In this document: piece after piece, positions 24,154 through 32,241 of the stretch
How the letters are laid out: every line of letters starts with the position of its first letter
How positions within the stretch are numbered: position 1 is the first letter of the stretch
Assembly (NCBI GenBank): GCA_021325315.1
Contig: JAJPHK010000166.1
Location: 1 to 32,718 of the forward strand
Source: Alphaproteobacteria bacterium
GTDB taxonomy: Bacteria; Pseudomonadota; Alphaproteobacteria; Rhizobiales; Xanthobacteraceae
Direction: 5' to 3'
DNA: 32,718 bases
The notes under the pieces: model-generated
Seen by the model: only the letters and a program-made list of their open reading frames with translations
What the model was told of the DNA's origin: nothing
Database searches by the model: none
Program-made: the position numbers and the translations under genes

Positions 24154-24303
24154 TTCCATTGCAGTGAAATTCATTTTCCGCAAGTCGCCACGCGACAGAG
24201 CGAGACGAAAGCCGCAGACGCATGCGCAGCAAATGCAGGCTTTTTTGGAATAACATTGTGGAATCAACGGTGTGTTTCGCGGGATCGAGCCGTTGGAACC
24301 GTT

Positions 24304-24978
24304 TTATTCGCCATAGTTGGCAAGCCCCTCGATATCGAGGACCACAATGCCGTTTCTCTCGATCCGCAGCAATTTCTGTTGTTCGAGGGTGCGAAGGCTT
24401 TGATTGGTTGCCTGGCGCGAAACGCCGGTCAAAAGCCCGAGCTCTTCCTGCGTGATTTCCAGATGATTGCCCGCGCCCGGAAATAGCACGGGATTGAACA
24501 ACCAGGCGATGTTGCGCGCGATCCGTCCGGTTGCATCGAGCGTTCGCCCGTATTCGAACAGCGCGATGAATTGCCCGAGCCGCTCGTTGATTTGCCGCAC
24601 CAGATAGCGGTTGAAGGCGACGCTGTGCTCGAAGAGCCAGAAAAAAGCGGCTTTGCTCATGAGCGCAAGCCGCGTTTCGCGCGCCACGACGATGTCGTAA
24701 CGGCGCGCCTCATTTTTCAAAAGCGTGCCTTCTCCGAACCAGCCGCCCGCGCGCAGGCCGGCGAAGATGACGTCCTTGCCGTCCTTCGAGACCGTGCTCA
24801 TCCGGACAAGGCCGTCCACGACGCCGACCCAAGGCTCGAACCGGTCGCCCCGATGGCAAACATAAGTGCCGGAAGTGTAGGTCTTTTCGATAATGCCCGA
24901 ACGCGCCTGCTCGATTTCCTTGTCCGTCAAATCGCGGGCCCAGAAGGCGATTTCCAGGAGTCGTTCGCGCGAGATCAC
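24304..24978 (-). CDS. Crp/Fnr-family transcriptional regulator
   Basis: This 224-residue regulator has an N-terminal cyclic-nucleotide-binding-type beta roll (about 25-130), including YVCHRGDRFEPWVGVVDGLVRM and the GWFGEGTLL turn. The phosphate-binding position after the turn reads ARRYDIV in place of the R-[ST]-A of true cAMP binders, so the ligand is uncertain. There is no N-terminal cysteine cluster, so it is not an oxygen-sensing FNR. A dimer helix follows, then a C-terminal winged helix (about 165-215) with recognition helix TGVSRQATNQSLRTL. The start is a GTG 15 bases after the stop of the indolepyruvate oxidoreductase gene, so both are likely cotranscribed. It probably controls the locus, perhaps itself included. 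Confidence 0.88.
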   Translation of the reverse strand: MISRERLLEIAFWARDLTDKEIEQARSGIIEKTYTSGTYVCHRGDRFEPWVGVVDGLVRMSTVSKDGKDVIFAGLRAGGWFGEGTLLKNEARRYDIVVARETRLALMSKAAFFWLFEHSVAFNRYLVRQINERLGQFIALFEYGRTLDATGRIARNIAWLFNPVLFPGAGNHLEITQEELGLLTGVSRQATNQSLRTLEQQKLLRIERNGIVVLDIEGLANYGE

Positions 24979-24993
24979 GGATAGCCCGGGCGG

Positions 24994-27900
24994 CTATTCG
25001 GCGGCGGCGGCGATGGAAGAAGGCGTTCCGCGCCGTACGGAATGACGGAATCGCGAAAGAAGCGCCGCGCCTTCCGCTCTTGCCGCCGTCACCGAGCGCG
25101 TCTTTACAGGCCCGAAACCGCGAATCTTCTCCGGCATGGAAGCCAACGCCGCGGCAAGCGCCCTGTTTTCGAAATTCAGGCCCACGATCAGCTCCTCCAG
25201 AAGGTCAGTATAGTCGCCGATCAGCCTCCGCTCCAACTTGCGCTCGGCCGAATATCCGAACGGATCGAAAACCGTGCCGCGCAGGAACTTCAATTTCGCC
25301 AGAACCGAAAAGACCGGCCTGATCCACGGGCCGAAGCTCATTTTTCGCGGCCGGCCGGTAGCCGGATCCTTGCGCGCGAGCAATGGCGGCGCGAGATGGA
25401 ATTCGAATTTCAGATCCCCTTCAAAAGCCGCCGCCACCTGCTTGTCGAACGAGCCGTCGGTGAAAAGCCGCGCGACTTCGTACTCGTCCTTATACGCCAT
25501 CAGCTTGAACAGGTTTTTCGCGACCGCTTCCGTGATCGCCGTCTCGCCCGCAGCAATCGCCGTCTCCGCCGTGCGCACGCGCGCGACGTAGTCGCGGTAG
25601 CGCCACGCATAGGCGGCGTTCTGGTAGGCTTCGAGATAGGCCGCGCGGCGGTCGATCATCTCGTCGAGCGATTGCGAGAGGCGCCGCGCGTCGGTGGGCG
25701 CTGCGATGGGCGCCGCGAGCTTCGCGACCGAAGCGAGATCGACCGCCGCACGCCGGCCCCAGAAAAAGGCCGACTTGTTCATTTCGACCGCCTCGCCGTT
25801 CAATTCGATCGCGCGCAGGATCGCCTCTTCCGAAATCGGCAGACGGCCAAGCTGCCAGGCGTAGCCGACGAGAAACATGTTCTGCCCGAGAGAATTGCCG
25901 AACAGCGCGCTGGAAAGCCGGGTCGCCTCGACAAAATGCGCGCGGTCCCGGCCGCCGGCCTTCGCGATCTCGCGCTTCAGGCGCTCGATGGGGAGCGAGA
26001 AGTCCGCATTATGGGTAAAATCGCCGGGCTGCGTTTCGTGGGTGTTGACCACGGCCGTTGTCCGCCCCGGCTGCATCGCGCACAAAACCTTTTTGGAGCC
26101 CACCGTGACCATATCGCCGCCGAGCACGAGGTCCGCGCCGTAAGCGGGAATGCGGATCGCGTGAATGTCTTCGGGGCGTTTTGCGATCCGCAGATGGCTG
26201 AGCACGCTGCCGCCCTTTTGCGCGAGGCCCGCCATATCAATGATGCCGGCGGCGTGGCCGTCGATATAAGCGGCGGTGCCAAGCACCTGCGCGATGGTGA
26301 CAATCCCTGTCCCGCCGATGCCGGTGATGATCACTCCGAAAGTTCCGTCGATCGCGGGGAGAACCGGCGAAGGAAGCGCGGGCAAGTCGCCCGCCGTCGC
26401 TGCCGCGCCTACGCCCTTTTTTAGCTTCGCGCCGTGCACCGTCACGAAGGACGGGCAGAAACCTTTCAGGCAGGAAAAGTCCTTGTTGCAGGCCGATTGG
26501 TCGATCTCGCGCTTGCGGCCCCATTCCGTTTCGACGGGCTGCACCGCCACGCAATTCGACTGCAATCCGCAGTCGCCGCAGCCTTCGCAGACGAGCTCGT
26601 TGATGATGACGCGCTTGTCGGGATCGGGAAATGTGCCGCGTTTCCGCCGGCGGCGCTTTTCGGCGGCGCAAGTCTGGTCGTAGATCAGAACAGTGACGCC
26701 CGGCGTCGCCGCGAGCTCCCGCTGCACCTTATCCAGATCGTCGCGGTGATGGATTTTCAGGCCCGCGGGCCACTGGATGCTCTTCGGATATTTCTCCGGC
26801 TCGTCGGTCACGAGCTCGATGCGCTTTACGTTTTCCGCCGCCACTTGGCGTGCGATGTCGTCGACATGCAGATTGCCTTCGTGCCGCTGCCCGCCGGTCA
26901 TCGCGACCGCATCGTTGAACAAAATCTTGTAGGTGATGTTCACGCCCGCCGCGACGGCGGCGCGGATCGCGAGAATGCCGGAGTGGTTGTAGGTGCCGTC
27001 GCCGAGATTCTGGAAAACATGCCCGCGTTTCGAGAACGGCGCCTCGCCGACCCAGTTCGCGCCCTCTCCGCCCATATGGGTGAAGCCCAGCGTCGAGCGG
27101 TCCATCCATTGCGCCATGTAGTGGCAGCCGATGCCGGCATAGGCGCGCATGCCTTCCGGCACCAAGGTCGAGGTATTGTGCGGGCAGCCGGAGCAGAAAT
27201 AGGGAATGCGGACAGCGACGTCCTGCGTGTCGGCAAGCCGGGCTTGCGCTTCCTTCAGGCGCGCGACACGGCCCTTCAGGTTCTCGTCATTGACGTATTT
27301 CAGAAGGCGTTCGCCGATGCAGATCGCGATCTCGTTCGGGTCGAGCGCGCCCTTCACCGGGAACAGCCAGTTGCCCTGCTCGTCCTTCTTGCCGATGCAA
27401 GCGGGCTGGTTCGCGGTGCCGTAAAGCTCCTCGCGGACCTGTACTTCGATTAGCGACCGCTTCTCCTCGACCACGATAATGAGATCGAGTCCCTTGGCGA
27501 AGTCCTGGAGTTCCTGCCGGCCGAGCGGCCACGGACAGGCGATCTTGTGGATGCGCAGGCCCCAACCGTTGGCCCTGACCTCGTCGATGCCGAGCTCGTC
27601 AAGCGCCTGGCGTACGTCGAGATAGCTCTTGCCGGTGGTGATGACGCCGATCCTGGGGTTCTGGCCGCCAGAGGTGATGACCTTGTTGAGCCTGTTGACG
27701 CGCACGAAGGCGAGCATGGCGTCCCGCTTGTAGTCGTGGAGGCGCGCCTCCATGCCGAGCACAGTATCGACCAGGCGGATGTTCAAGCCGCCCTCCGGCA
27801 TGGCGAACTCGTCGGGGCCGGGAAGCCGGATGTCGAGCCGATCGAGGCCGCCATCGACCACGGCGGTCGATTCGATCGTCTCGTGCATGCATTTCAGGCC

Positions 27901-28491
27901 GACCCAGGTGCCCGTGAAGCGCGACATCGCAAAACCGTAGAGGCCGTAGTCGATGATCTCCTGAACGCCTGCCGGGTTCAGAATCGGAATCATCACGTCG
28001 ACGAAGTTGAATTCGGACTGATGCGCAGTGGTGGAGGATTCCGCGGTGTGGTCGTCGCCCATCAGCGCCAGCACGCCGCCATGCTTCGAGGTGCCGGCGA
28101 AATTCGCGTGCCGGAACACGTCGCCGGAGCGGTCGACGCCCGGCCCCTTGCCGTACCAGATGCCGAAAACGCCGTCGTATTTGCCTTCGCCGCGAAGTTC
28201 CGCCTGCTGCGTGCCCCAAAGCGCCGCCGCCGCGAGGTCCTCGTTGAGTCCCGGCTGGAATTTGACGTGGTGGCGCTCGCAAACCTCTTTCGCGCGCCAG
28301 AAGGTCTGATCGAGCCCGCCGACCGGGGAGCCGCGATAGCCGGTGACATAACCCGCGGTATTGAGGCCGTTTAGCCGGTCGCGCTCGCGCTGCATCAGCG
28401 TCAAGCGTACGATCGCCTGCGTGCCCGTCAGGAAAACGTGACGCTTGGAAAGATCGTAGCGATCGTTGAGCGAAACGTCGGAAAGCGCCAT
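24994..28491 (-). CDS. indolepyruvate ferredoxin oxidoreductase, single-chain
   Basis: This 1165-residue fused enzyme of the 2-oxoacid oxidoreductase superfamily decarboxylates arylpyruvates (from Trp, Phe, Tyr) or related 2-oxo acids to acyl-CoA and reduces ferredoxin. The N-terminal pyrimidine-type domain opens LTGTQAIVRLTLMQRERDR. The CSGCPHNTSTLVPEG motif and the thiamine-diphosphate site GDGTYNHSG (near residue 496) follow. Cysteines in CEGCGDCGLQSNC (from about 634) and CNKDFSCLKGFC (about 668-680) bind Fe-S clusters. The gamma-type domain begins at GIGGTGIVTIAQ (about 722), and the C-terminus matches the DUF6537 extension. Archaeal enzymes split this over two chains (IorA/IorB). The start at ATG 28491 has GGAGG 6 bases upstream. 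A Crp/Fnr gene follows at 15 bases. Confidence 0.93.
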   Translation of the reverse strand: MALSDVSLNDRYDLSKRHVFLTGTQAIVRLTLMQRERDRLNGLNTAGYVTGYRGSPVGGLDQTFWRAKEVCERHHVKFQPGLNEDLAAAALWGTQQAELRGEGKYDGVFGIWYGKGPGVDRSGDVFRHANFAGTSKHGGVLALMGDDHTAESSTTAHQSEFNFVDVMIPILNPAGVQEIIDYGLYGFAMSRFTGTWVGLKCMHETIESTAVVDGGLDRLDIRLPGPDEFAMPEGGLNIRLVDTVLGMEARLHDYKRDAMLAFVRVNRLNKVITSGGQNPRIGVITTGKSYLDVRQALDELGIDEVRANGWGLRIHKIACPWPLGRQELQDFAKGLDLIIVVEEKRSLIEVQVREELYGTANQPACIGKKDEQGNWLFPVKGALDPNEIAICIGERLLKYVNDENLKGRVARLKEAQARLADTQDVAVRIPYFCSGCPHNTSTLVPEGMRAYAGIGCHYMAQWMDRSTLGFTHMGGEGANWVGEAPFSKRGHVFQNLGDGTYNHSGILAIRAAVAAGVNITYKILFNDAVAMTGGQRHEGNLHVDDIARQVAAENVKRIELVTDEPEKYPKSIQWPAGLKIHHRDDLDKVQRELAATPGVTVLIYDQTCAAEKRRRRKRGTFPDPDKRVIINELVCEGCGDCGLQSNCVAVQPVETEWGRKREIDQSACNKDFSCLKGFCPSFVTVHGAKLKKGVGAAATAGDLPALPSPVLPAIDGTFGVIITGIGGTGIVTIAQVLGTAAYIDGHAAGIIDMAGLAQKGGSVLSHLRIAKRPEDIHAIRIPAYGADLVLGGDMVTVGSKKVLCAMQPGRTTAVVNTHETQPGDFTHNADFSLPIERLKREIAKAGGRDRAHFVEATRLSSALFGNSLGQNMFLVGYAWQLGRLPISEEAILRAIELNGEAVEMNKSAFFWGRRAAVDLASVAKLAAPIAAPTDARRLSQSLDEMIDRRAAYLEAYQNAAYAWRYRDYVARVRTAETAIAAGETAITEAVAKNLFKLMAYKDEYEVARLFTDGSFDKQVAAAFEGDLKFEFHLAPPLLARKDPATGRPRKMSFGPWIRPVFSVLAKLKFLRGTVFDPFGYSAERKLERRLIGDYTDLLEELIVGLNFENRALAAALASMPEKIRGFGPVKTRSVTAARAEGAALLSRFRHSVRRGTPSSIAAAAE

Positions 28492-28501
28492 TTCAGCCTC
28501 C

Positions 28502-28545
28502 GCGCCGCGATGCTTCTATATAGGAGCGGTGCGGCGCATGGTTAG
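28502..28545 (-). promoter_or_regulatory. candidate promoter with flanking inverted repeat for the oxidoreductase gene
   Basis: On the minus strand CTAACC (28545-28540), 17 bases and TATATA (28522-28517) form a promoter-like pair that would start transcription near 28510, about 20 bases before the gene. The perfect arms GCGCCGC (28502-28508) and GCGGCGC (28531-28537) bracket the -10 box symmetrically, as an operator might. The -35 box is poor and the sites were read by eye. Confidence 0.35.
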
Positions 28546-28669
28546 GTCAGCATTCCCGGCCGAATCTCGCATAGGCGGGGTATGCGCGCAATTTCCGAAA
28601 AGAGGCGTCCCGCACAAGGAACGTGCTTTCGGGCCGATCAAAAAGCAATTTGCTGTTCATTCGGGATGG

Positions 28670-29758
28670 TTAAGCGGCGAAAAGCCGCTCCGAAGCCATG
28701 TAACCGGTGAGAAGCAGAACACCGAAGGCGGAGATCAGGATCGCCGCCGCGACCTCGATGCCCAAAACCGCGACACCCAATTGGCCGCTACCGCTGGTTT
28801 TCAAAATTCGCACGGCGAGCCCCTTGCCGAGAACGGCGATGAGCGCGATCGCCGCAACCGTGATCGCCGTCCCCGCCGCCATCGCGAAGGTCGCGATCAC
28901 GCCGACCGCGAAAATCCCTTGGGATAGCGCGAAGACGAGAATGAAGATCGCGCCCGAACACGGCCTGAGACCGACCGCGAGCACCGCCGCCAGGCCCCGC
29001 CGCAGCCAGCCCTTTCCTTTGAGCTCGGAAGGCTCGGGCCCGTGCGCGTGATCGCAATGGGCGTGATCGTCATGGTGATGATGAATGTGCTCGTGGCCGT
29101 GATCGTGATGGCCATGATCGTGTGCGTGTGCGTGTTGCGAACGGCCGCGCAGCGCCGCGAGCAGCGCCCGGCCTTTTCGCCACGCCAGCATCAGGCCGAA
29201 GGCGATGATGCCCGCGTAAGCCGCGATCTCAAGCCAGCGCACAGTTGAGCCCATCGCTTTCGCTGTCGCACCGAGGATCGCCGCGGCGATCCCCACGATC
29301 GCGATCGCCGTGAACGCCTGCGCGAGCGCTGCGGCCGCGGAAAGAACGATGCCGCGCGTCACCGTGGCGCCGTCGGCGATGAGGTAGGAGGAAATCACCG
29401 CCTTGCCGTGCCCCGGCCCCGCCGCGTGGAAAATTCCGTATAGAAACGCGAGCCACGCGAGCCCGAATTCGGCGGTTCCGTTCGCCTTCGCCGCCATCAC
29501 CGCCTGCGACATCGAGCGATAGAACGCCGCCTGCTGCGCGAAGATCCAGCCGGTGACGCCGGAGGCCGGCACCGGCTGCCCGCCGAATGCGCTCGCGGCA
29601 AGGGCGGCATTCGCAATCGCGACACCAGTGAGCGCAATCAGCACGAACCAACCGAACCGAATGGCAAGGCGGTTTCGCCCACACCCTATCTTTCCCCCGC
29701 TCGCGGGGGAGGGAAGCGAGCGAACGCGAGCAGGTGGGGGCATTAAATGAGCGCTCAT
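28670..29758 (-). CDS. nickel/cobalt transporter, NicO/RcnA family
   Basis: This 362-residue inner-membrane permease moves Ni(II) or Co(II); the direction is not evident. Hydrophobic segments start at FGWFVLIALTGVAIANAALA and include the family motif YGIFHAAGPGHGKAVISSYL and the second motif VGLRPCSGAIFILVFALSQG. Between them (about residues 210-245) lies a metal-binding loop with about 20 His residues. ATG 29758 is the start because AGGAAGG stands 5 bases upstream. This places residues 6-27 (PPPARVRSLPSPASGGK and flanks) inside an intergenic-type palindromic repeat, giving an extra N-terminal stretch not expected in the family. The DUF1007 gene ends 10 bases before it. Confidence 0.9.
   Translation of the reverse strand: MSAHLMPPPARVRSLPSPASGGKIGCGRNRLAIRFGWFVLIALTGVAIANAALAASAFGGQPVPASGVTGWIFAQQAAFYRSMSQAVMAAKANGTAEFGLAWLAFLYGIFHAAGPGHGKAVISSYLIADGATVTRGIVLSAAAALAQAFTAIAIVGIAAAILGATAKAMGSTVRWLEIAAYAGIIAFGLMLAWRKGRALLAALRGRSQHAHAHDHGHHDHGHEHIHHHHDDHAHCDHAHGPEPSELKGKGWLRRGLAAVLAVGLRPCSGAIFILVFALSQGIFAVGVIATFAMAAGTAITVAAIALIAVLGKGLAVRILKTSGSGQLGVAVLGIEVAAAILISAFGVLLLTGYMASERLFAA
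29678..29741. repeat. palindromic repeat inside the NicO reading frame
   Basis: CCCCCGC (29694-29700) and GCGGGGG (29703-29709) form a 7-bp core hairpin, and the ends (CCCACACC at 29678-29685, GGTGGGGG at 29733-29740) are imperfectly complementary. It has the look of the CCCCCACC...CCTCCCCCGCGAGCGGGGG class of repeats that usually lie between genes in Rhizobiales. Here it is read through in frame as codons 6-27 of the NicO-type permease gene. Confidence 0.6.
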
Positions 29759-29768
29759 CTCGACCTTC

Positions 29769-30401
29769 CTACGGGCACTTTACTGTGATGTGGTTCGCAA
29801 ACTGCGCGCCATAGTCGGCGCCCGCCTGCAATTGCTGGAAAAAGGCTTCGGACGGGTTGTTGGCCGCGGAGCCGTCGGCGGTTTTGGCGTCCACCGCGCA
29901 TCCCGCCGGCGCGCCGACGAGCGACACGGGCTTCTCGTCGGCGAGCGAAAAAGCGACGAAATAGCTCGGGTCGTACACTTCGAGCGCGATGCCCCCCTTC
30001 GCCGCGTTCTTTATCGGCAGCGTGAAGTGAAGCGTGAGGTTGTTCTTGTCGTCGGCTTCGAACCAGTAATCGGTCGGCTCGCCGAATTCGAGCGCCGTCT
30101 TGCCGCGCGGCGCCATGGTGAAATAGCCAAACTCCTTGAGCGAATCGACGTTTTCCTTGGCGAGCGCCTGCAATTCCTCGCGCGAGAGCTTGCCGTCGCC
30201 GTTCGCATCCAGGCCTTGCGCGGCGAATGCCGAAAACATCTCGTCGAAGGTCCAGGCATAGCGGATTTCCTTCAGCACCCCGTTGCCGTAGACGAACTCG
30301 CCTCTCGCGGTCACGAAGACGTGCGGATGCGCGAATGCGCCGCCGGTTGCGAACAGCAACGCGGCGGCGGCAATGATGAAACGGCGCACAACAGCGGCCA
30401 T
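29769..30401 (-). CDS. DUF1007 family periplasmic protein, NicO partner
   Basis: This 210-residue secreted protein starts with a signal peptide (FIIAAAALLFATGGAFA) cleaved just before HPHVFV, the hallmark N-terminus of DUF1007, whose leading histidines suggest metal binding at the mature end. An EF-hand-like loop, DANGDGKLSREEL, lies near residue 68. Later motifs are DPSYFVAFSL and a C-terminal FANHITVKCP. Its genes regularly sit beside NicO/RcnA-type permeases, so a role in delivering or sensing nickel or cobalt is likely. The frame is open up to 30653, but ATG 30401 is chosen because the signal peptide starts there and upstream residues look non-coding. The NicO gene follows after 10 bases with its own strong ribosome site. 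Confidence 0.88.
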   Translation of the reverse strand: MAAVVRRFIIAAAALLFATGGAFAHPHVFVTARGEFVYGNGVLKEIRYAWTFDEMFSAFAAQGLDANGDGKLSREELQALAKENVDSLKEFGYFTMAPRGKTALEFGEPTDYWFEADDKNNLTLHFTLPIKNAAKGGIALEVYDPSYFVAFSLADEKPVSLVGAPAGCAVDAKTADGSAANNPSEAFFQQLQAGADYGAQFANHITVKCP

Positions 30402-30501
30402 GAGGCTGGCAAATCCCTTCCCAAGTTCGAACCACGCCCAAGCAGTTCGTCGGAAGCATGGCGCGAGATTGCGCCAAATGCGGCGGAATGCCACCCCCTC
30501 T

Positions 30502-32097
30502 TTATGCGCCCGCCGCGCCTCCGTCGGAGCGCGGGTCATGTGCGCCCTCGATATTGCCCTTGGTGTCGATTTCGACGCCGCCCGCGTGTCCGAGGATTTC
30601 CTCATAAGCTTCCGGCAGCACCTGAACGTCATGACCCGCTTTCCTGAGCGCATCGATCACTTCCGGCGAGAACCGGTTCTCGACCCGGACATTGGTGATT
30701 TCCGTGCCCCAGGTGCGGCCCAGAATGAAACGCGGCCGGTCGATCGCTTCCGCAATCGGCACATTATAGGTGACGTGGCGGGTAAAGACGGTCGCATTGG
30801 TCTGCGGCTGGCCTTCGCCGCCCATGGTGCCGAACGAGAGCACCCGCCCGTCGGCAAGCTCCGCCATCGCCGGACATAATGTATGGAAGGGCCGCCGTCC
30901 CGGCTCGAGCGGGTTGAGCGCCTTGGGGTCGAGCGAGAAGCTGATGCCCCGGTTCTGCATCACGATACCGGTCGAAGGCAGTACGCAACCGGAACCAAAT
31001 TCGAAGTACAGCGACTGGATATAAGAGACGGCAAGCCCAGATGAATCGACGGCGCCGAGCCAGATCGTGTCGCCCTCGCCCGCCGGCTGCGGCCAGGGCG
31101 CGGCCTTCTTCGGATCGATCTTCTTCGCTTCCTTCTCCAGCGCCGCCGGGGTCAGATAGTCCTCCAGGTTCGCCATCATCCTCTCGAAGTCGGTCACGGT
31201 GCGCATGCGAATAAGCATTCCGCGCTTCGCCGCCTCGATCAGGCCGTGCAGAAACTCGTAGCTTTCCGGCTTCGCCGGGCCGAGCTTTTCGTAAATCCCG
31301 AGCATAAGAAGTGTCGTGATGCCCTGCGTGGGCGCCGGCGAGGTATAGACGGTTCCCGAGCTCAGCCTGACCTTGATCGGCTCGCGCAGCACGGCGCGGA
31401 ATTTCTCCAGATCCGCCCGCGTGACGGGGCTTCCGATCTTTTCCAGGTCGGAAGCGATCTCGCGGCCGACATCGCCGCGATAGAAGTCGTCGAGCCCCGC
31501 CTTCGCGAGCTGTTCGAAAGTATTCGCGAGCCGTCCGGGCTTCAGTGTGTCGCCCATTTTCGGCGGCTTGCCGTTAATGAAAAAAGCCTCCTCGAAGCCC
31601 GGCGCCTGAATATTCGACCCGCGGTCGGAGGCGAGCCGCACCGCCATCGAATGTGTGACCGGGCTGCCCTTCTTGGCGATCGCGATCGCCGCTTCCAGGA
31701 GCTTCGCGAGCGGCATCTTGCCCCCCAGCGCCTTGGACGCTTCAAGCACGACCTGCCAGCCGCCGATCGCGCCCGGCACCGTGAGCGCCGCGTTGGCGCC
31801 GCGTTCCGGGATCACCGAGATCCCCTGCGCCTTATAGAAGTCGATCGTCGCCTTCGCGCCGGCAAAACCGGCCGCCTCGATGTAGCGCACCTTCCCGGAG
31901 GGCTCGCGCACGATCCAGAAGCCGTCGCCGCCGATGTGATTCATGTGCGGATAGGCCGGCACGATGGCCGCTGCGGCCGCGACGGCGGCCTCGATGGCGT
32001 TCCCGCCCTCTTTCAGGATGGCTGCGCCCGCTTCGGCGGCCAGAACATGGGGCGCCACAACGACGCCGCGGCGGCTTTTCGCACTCAATTCAGTCAT
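30502..32097 (-). CDS. gamma-glutamyltransferase-family Ntn hydrolase
   Basis: This 531-residue member of the GGT fold is normally self-cleaved at a Thr that becomes the nucleophile of the small subunit. Family features are GGNAIEAAVAAAAA, HIGGDGFWIV, GAIGGWQ and the C-terminal GTMGGEGQPQ. The processing site reads GDTIWLGAVDSSG where classical enzymes have TTH/TTY, so the nucleophile Thr is kept but its neighbours are not. The downstream loop FGSGCVLPSTGIVMQNRG is typical of the branch that includes oxamate amidohydrolase (HpxW). There is no signal peptide, so it acts in the cytoplasm, unlike classical GGT. Substrate unknown; amidohydrolase or acylase activity is as likely as glutathione use. 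ATG 32097 has GAGG 7 bases upstream. Confidence 0.87.
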   Translation of the reverse strand: MTELSAKSRRGVVVAPHVLAAEAGAAILKEGGNAIEAAVAAAAAIVPAYPHMNHIGGDGFWIVREPSGKVRYIEAAGFAGAKATIDFYKAQGISVIPERGANAALTVPGAIGGWQVVLEASKALGGKMPLAKLLEAAIAIAKKGSPVTHSMAVRLASDRGSNIQAPGFEEAFFINGKPPKMGDTLKPGRLANTFEQLAKAGLDDFYRGDVGREIASDLEKIGSPVTRADLEKFRAVLREPIKVRLSSGTVYTSPAPTQGITTLLMLGIYEKLGPAKPESYEFLHGLIEAAKRGMLIRMRTVTDFERMMANLEDYLTPAALEKEAKKIDPKKAAPWPQPAGEGDTIWLGAVDSSGLAVSYIQSLYFEFGSGCVLPSTGIVMQNRGISFSLDPKALNPLEPGRRPFHTLCPAMAELADGRVLSFGTMGGEGQPQTNATVFTRHVTYNVPIAEAIDRPRFILGRTWGTEITNVRVENRFSPEVIDALRKAGHDVQVLPEAYEEILGHAGGVEIDTKGNIEGAHDPRSDGGAAGA

Positions 32098-32241
32098 AGG
32101 GTTTCCTCAAATCGGGCAGGACAGGACGAAAACGGAGCGGACAATGCTTGATTGGTGTGGCGTAACACGCCAGATTGCGCCCATTCTAGCCCTCCGGCGC
32201 GTCAAAACGAAACAGCCGGGGCCGATTTGGGAGCCGAAGAT

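Noticed and set aside
24246-24264. An FNR box before the acyl-CoA ligase (TTGAT near 24262)
   Set aside because: Only one half site is present; the second half does not match ATCAA at the needed spacing.
28666-28673. A further TTAACCAT box
   Set aside because: It overlaps the stop codon of the NicO-type gene and stands alone, so it is likely chance.
30402-30653. An 84-residue N-terminal extension of the DUF1007 protein
   Set aside because: It overlaps the end of the upstream gene, lacks family similarity, and would bury the signal peptide in the interior.
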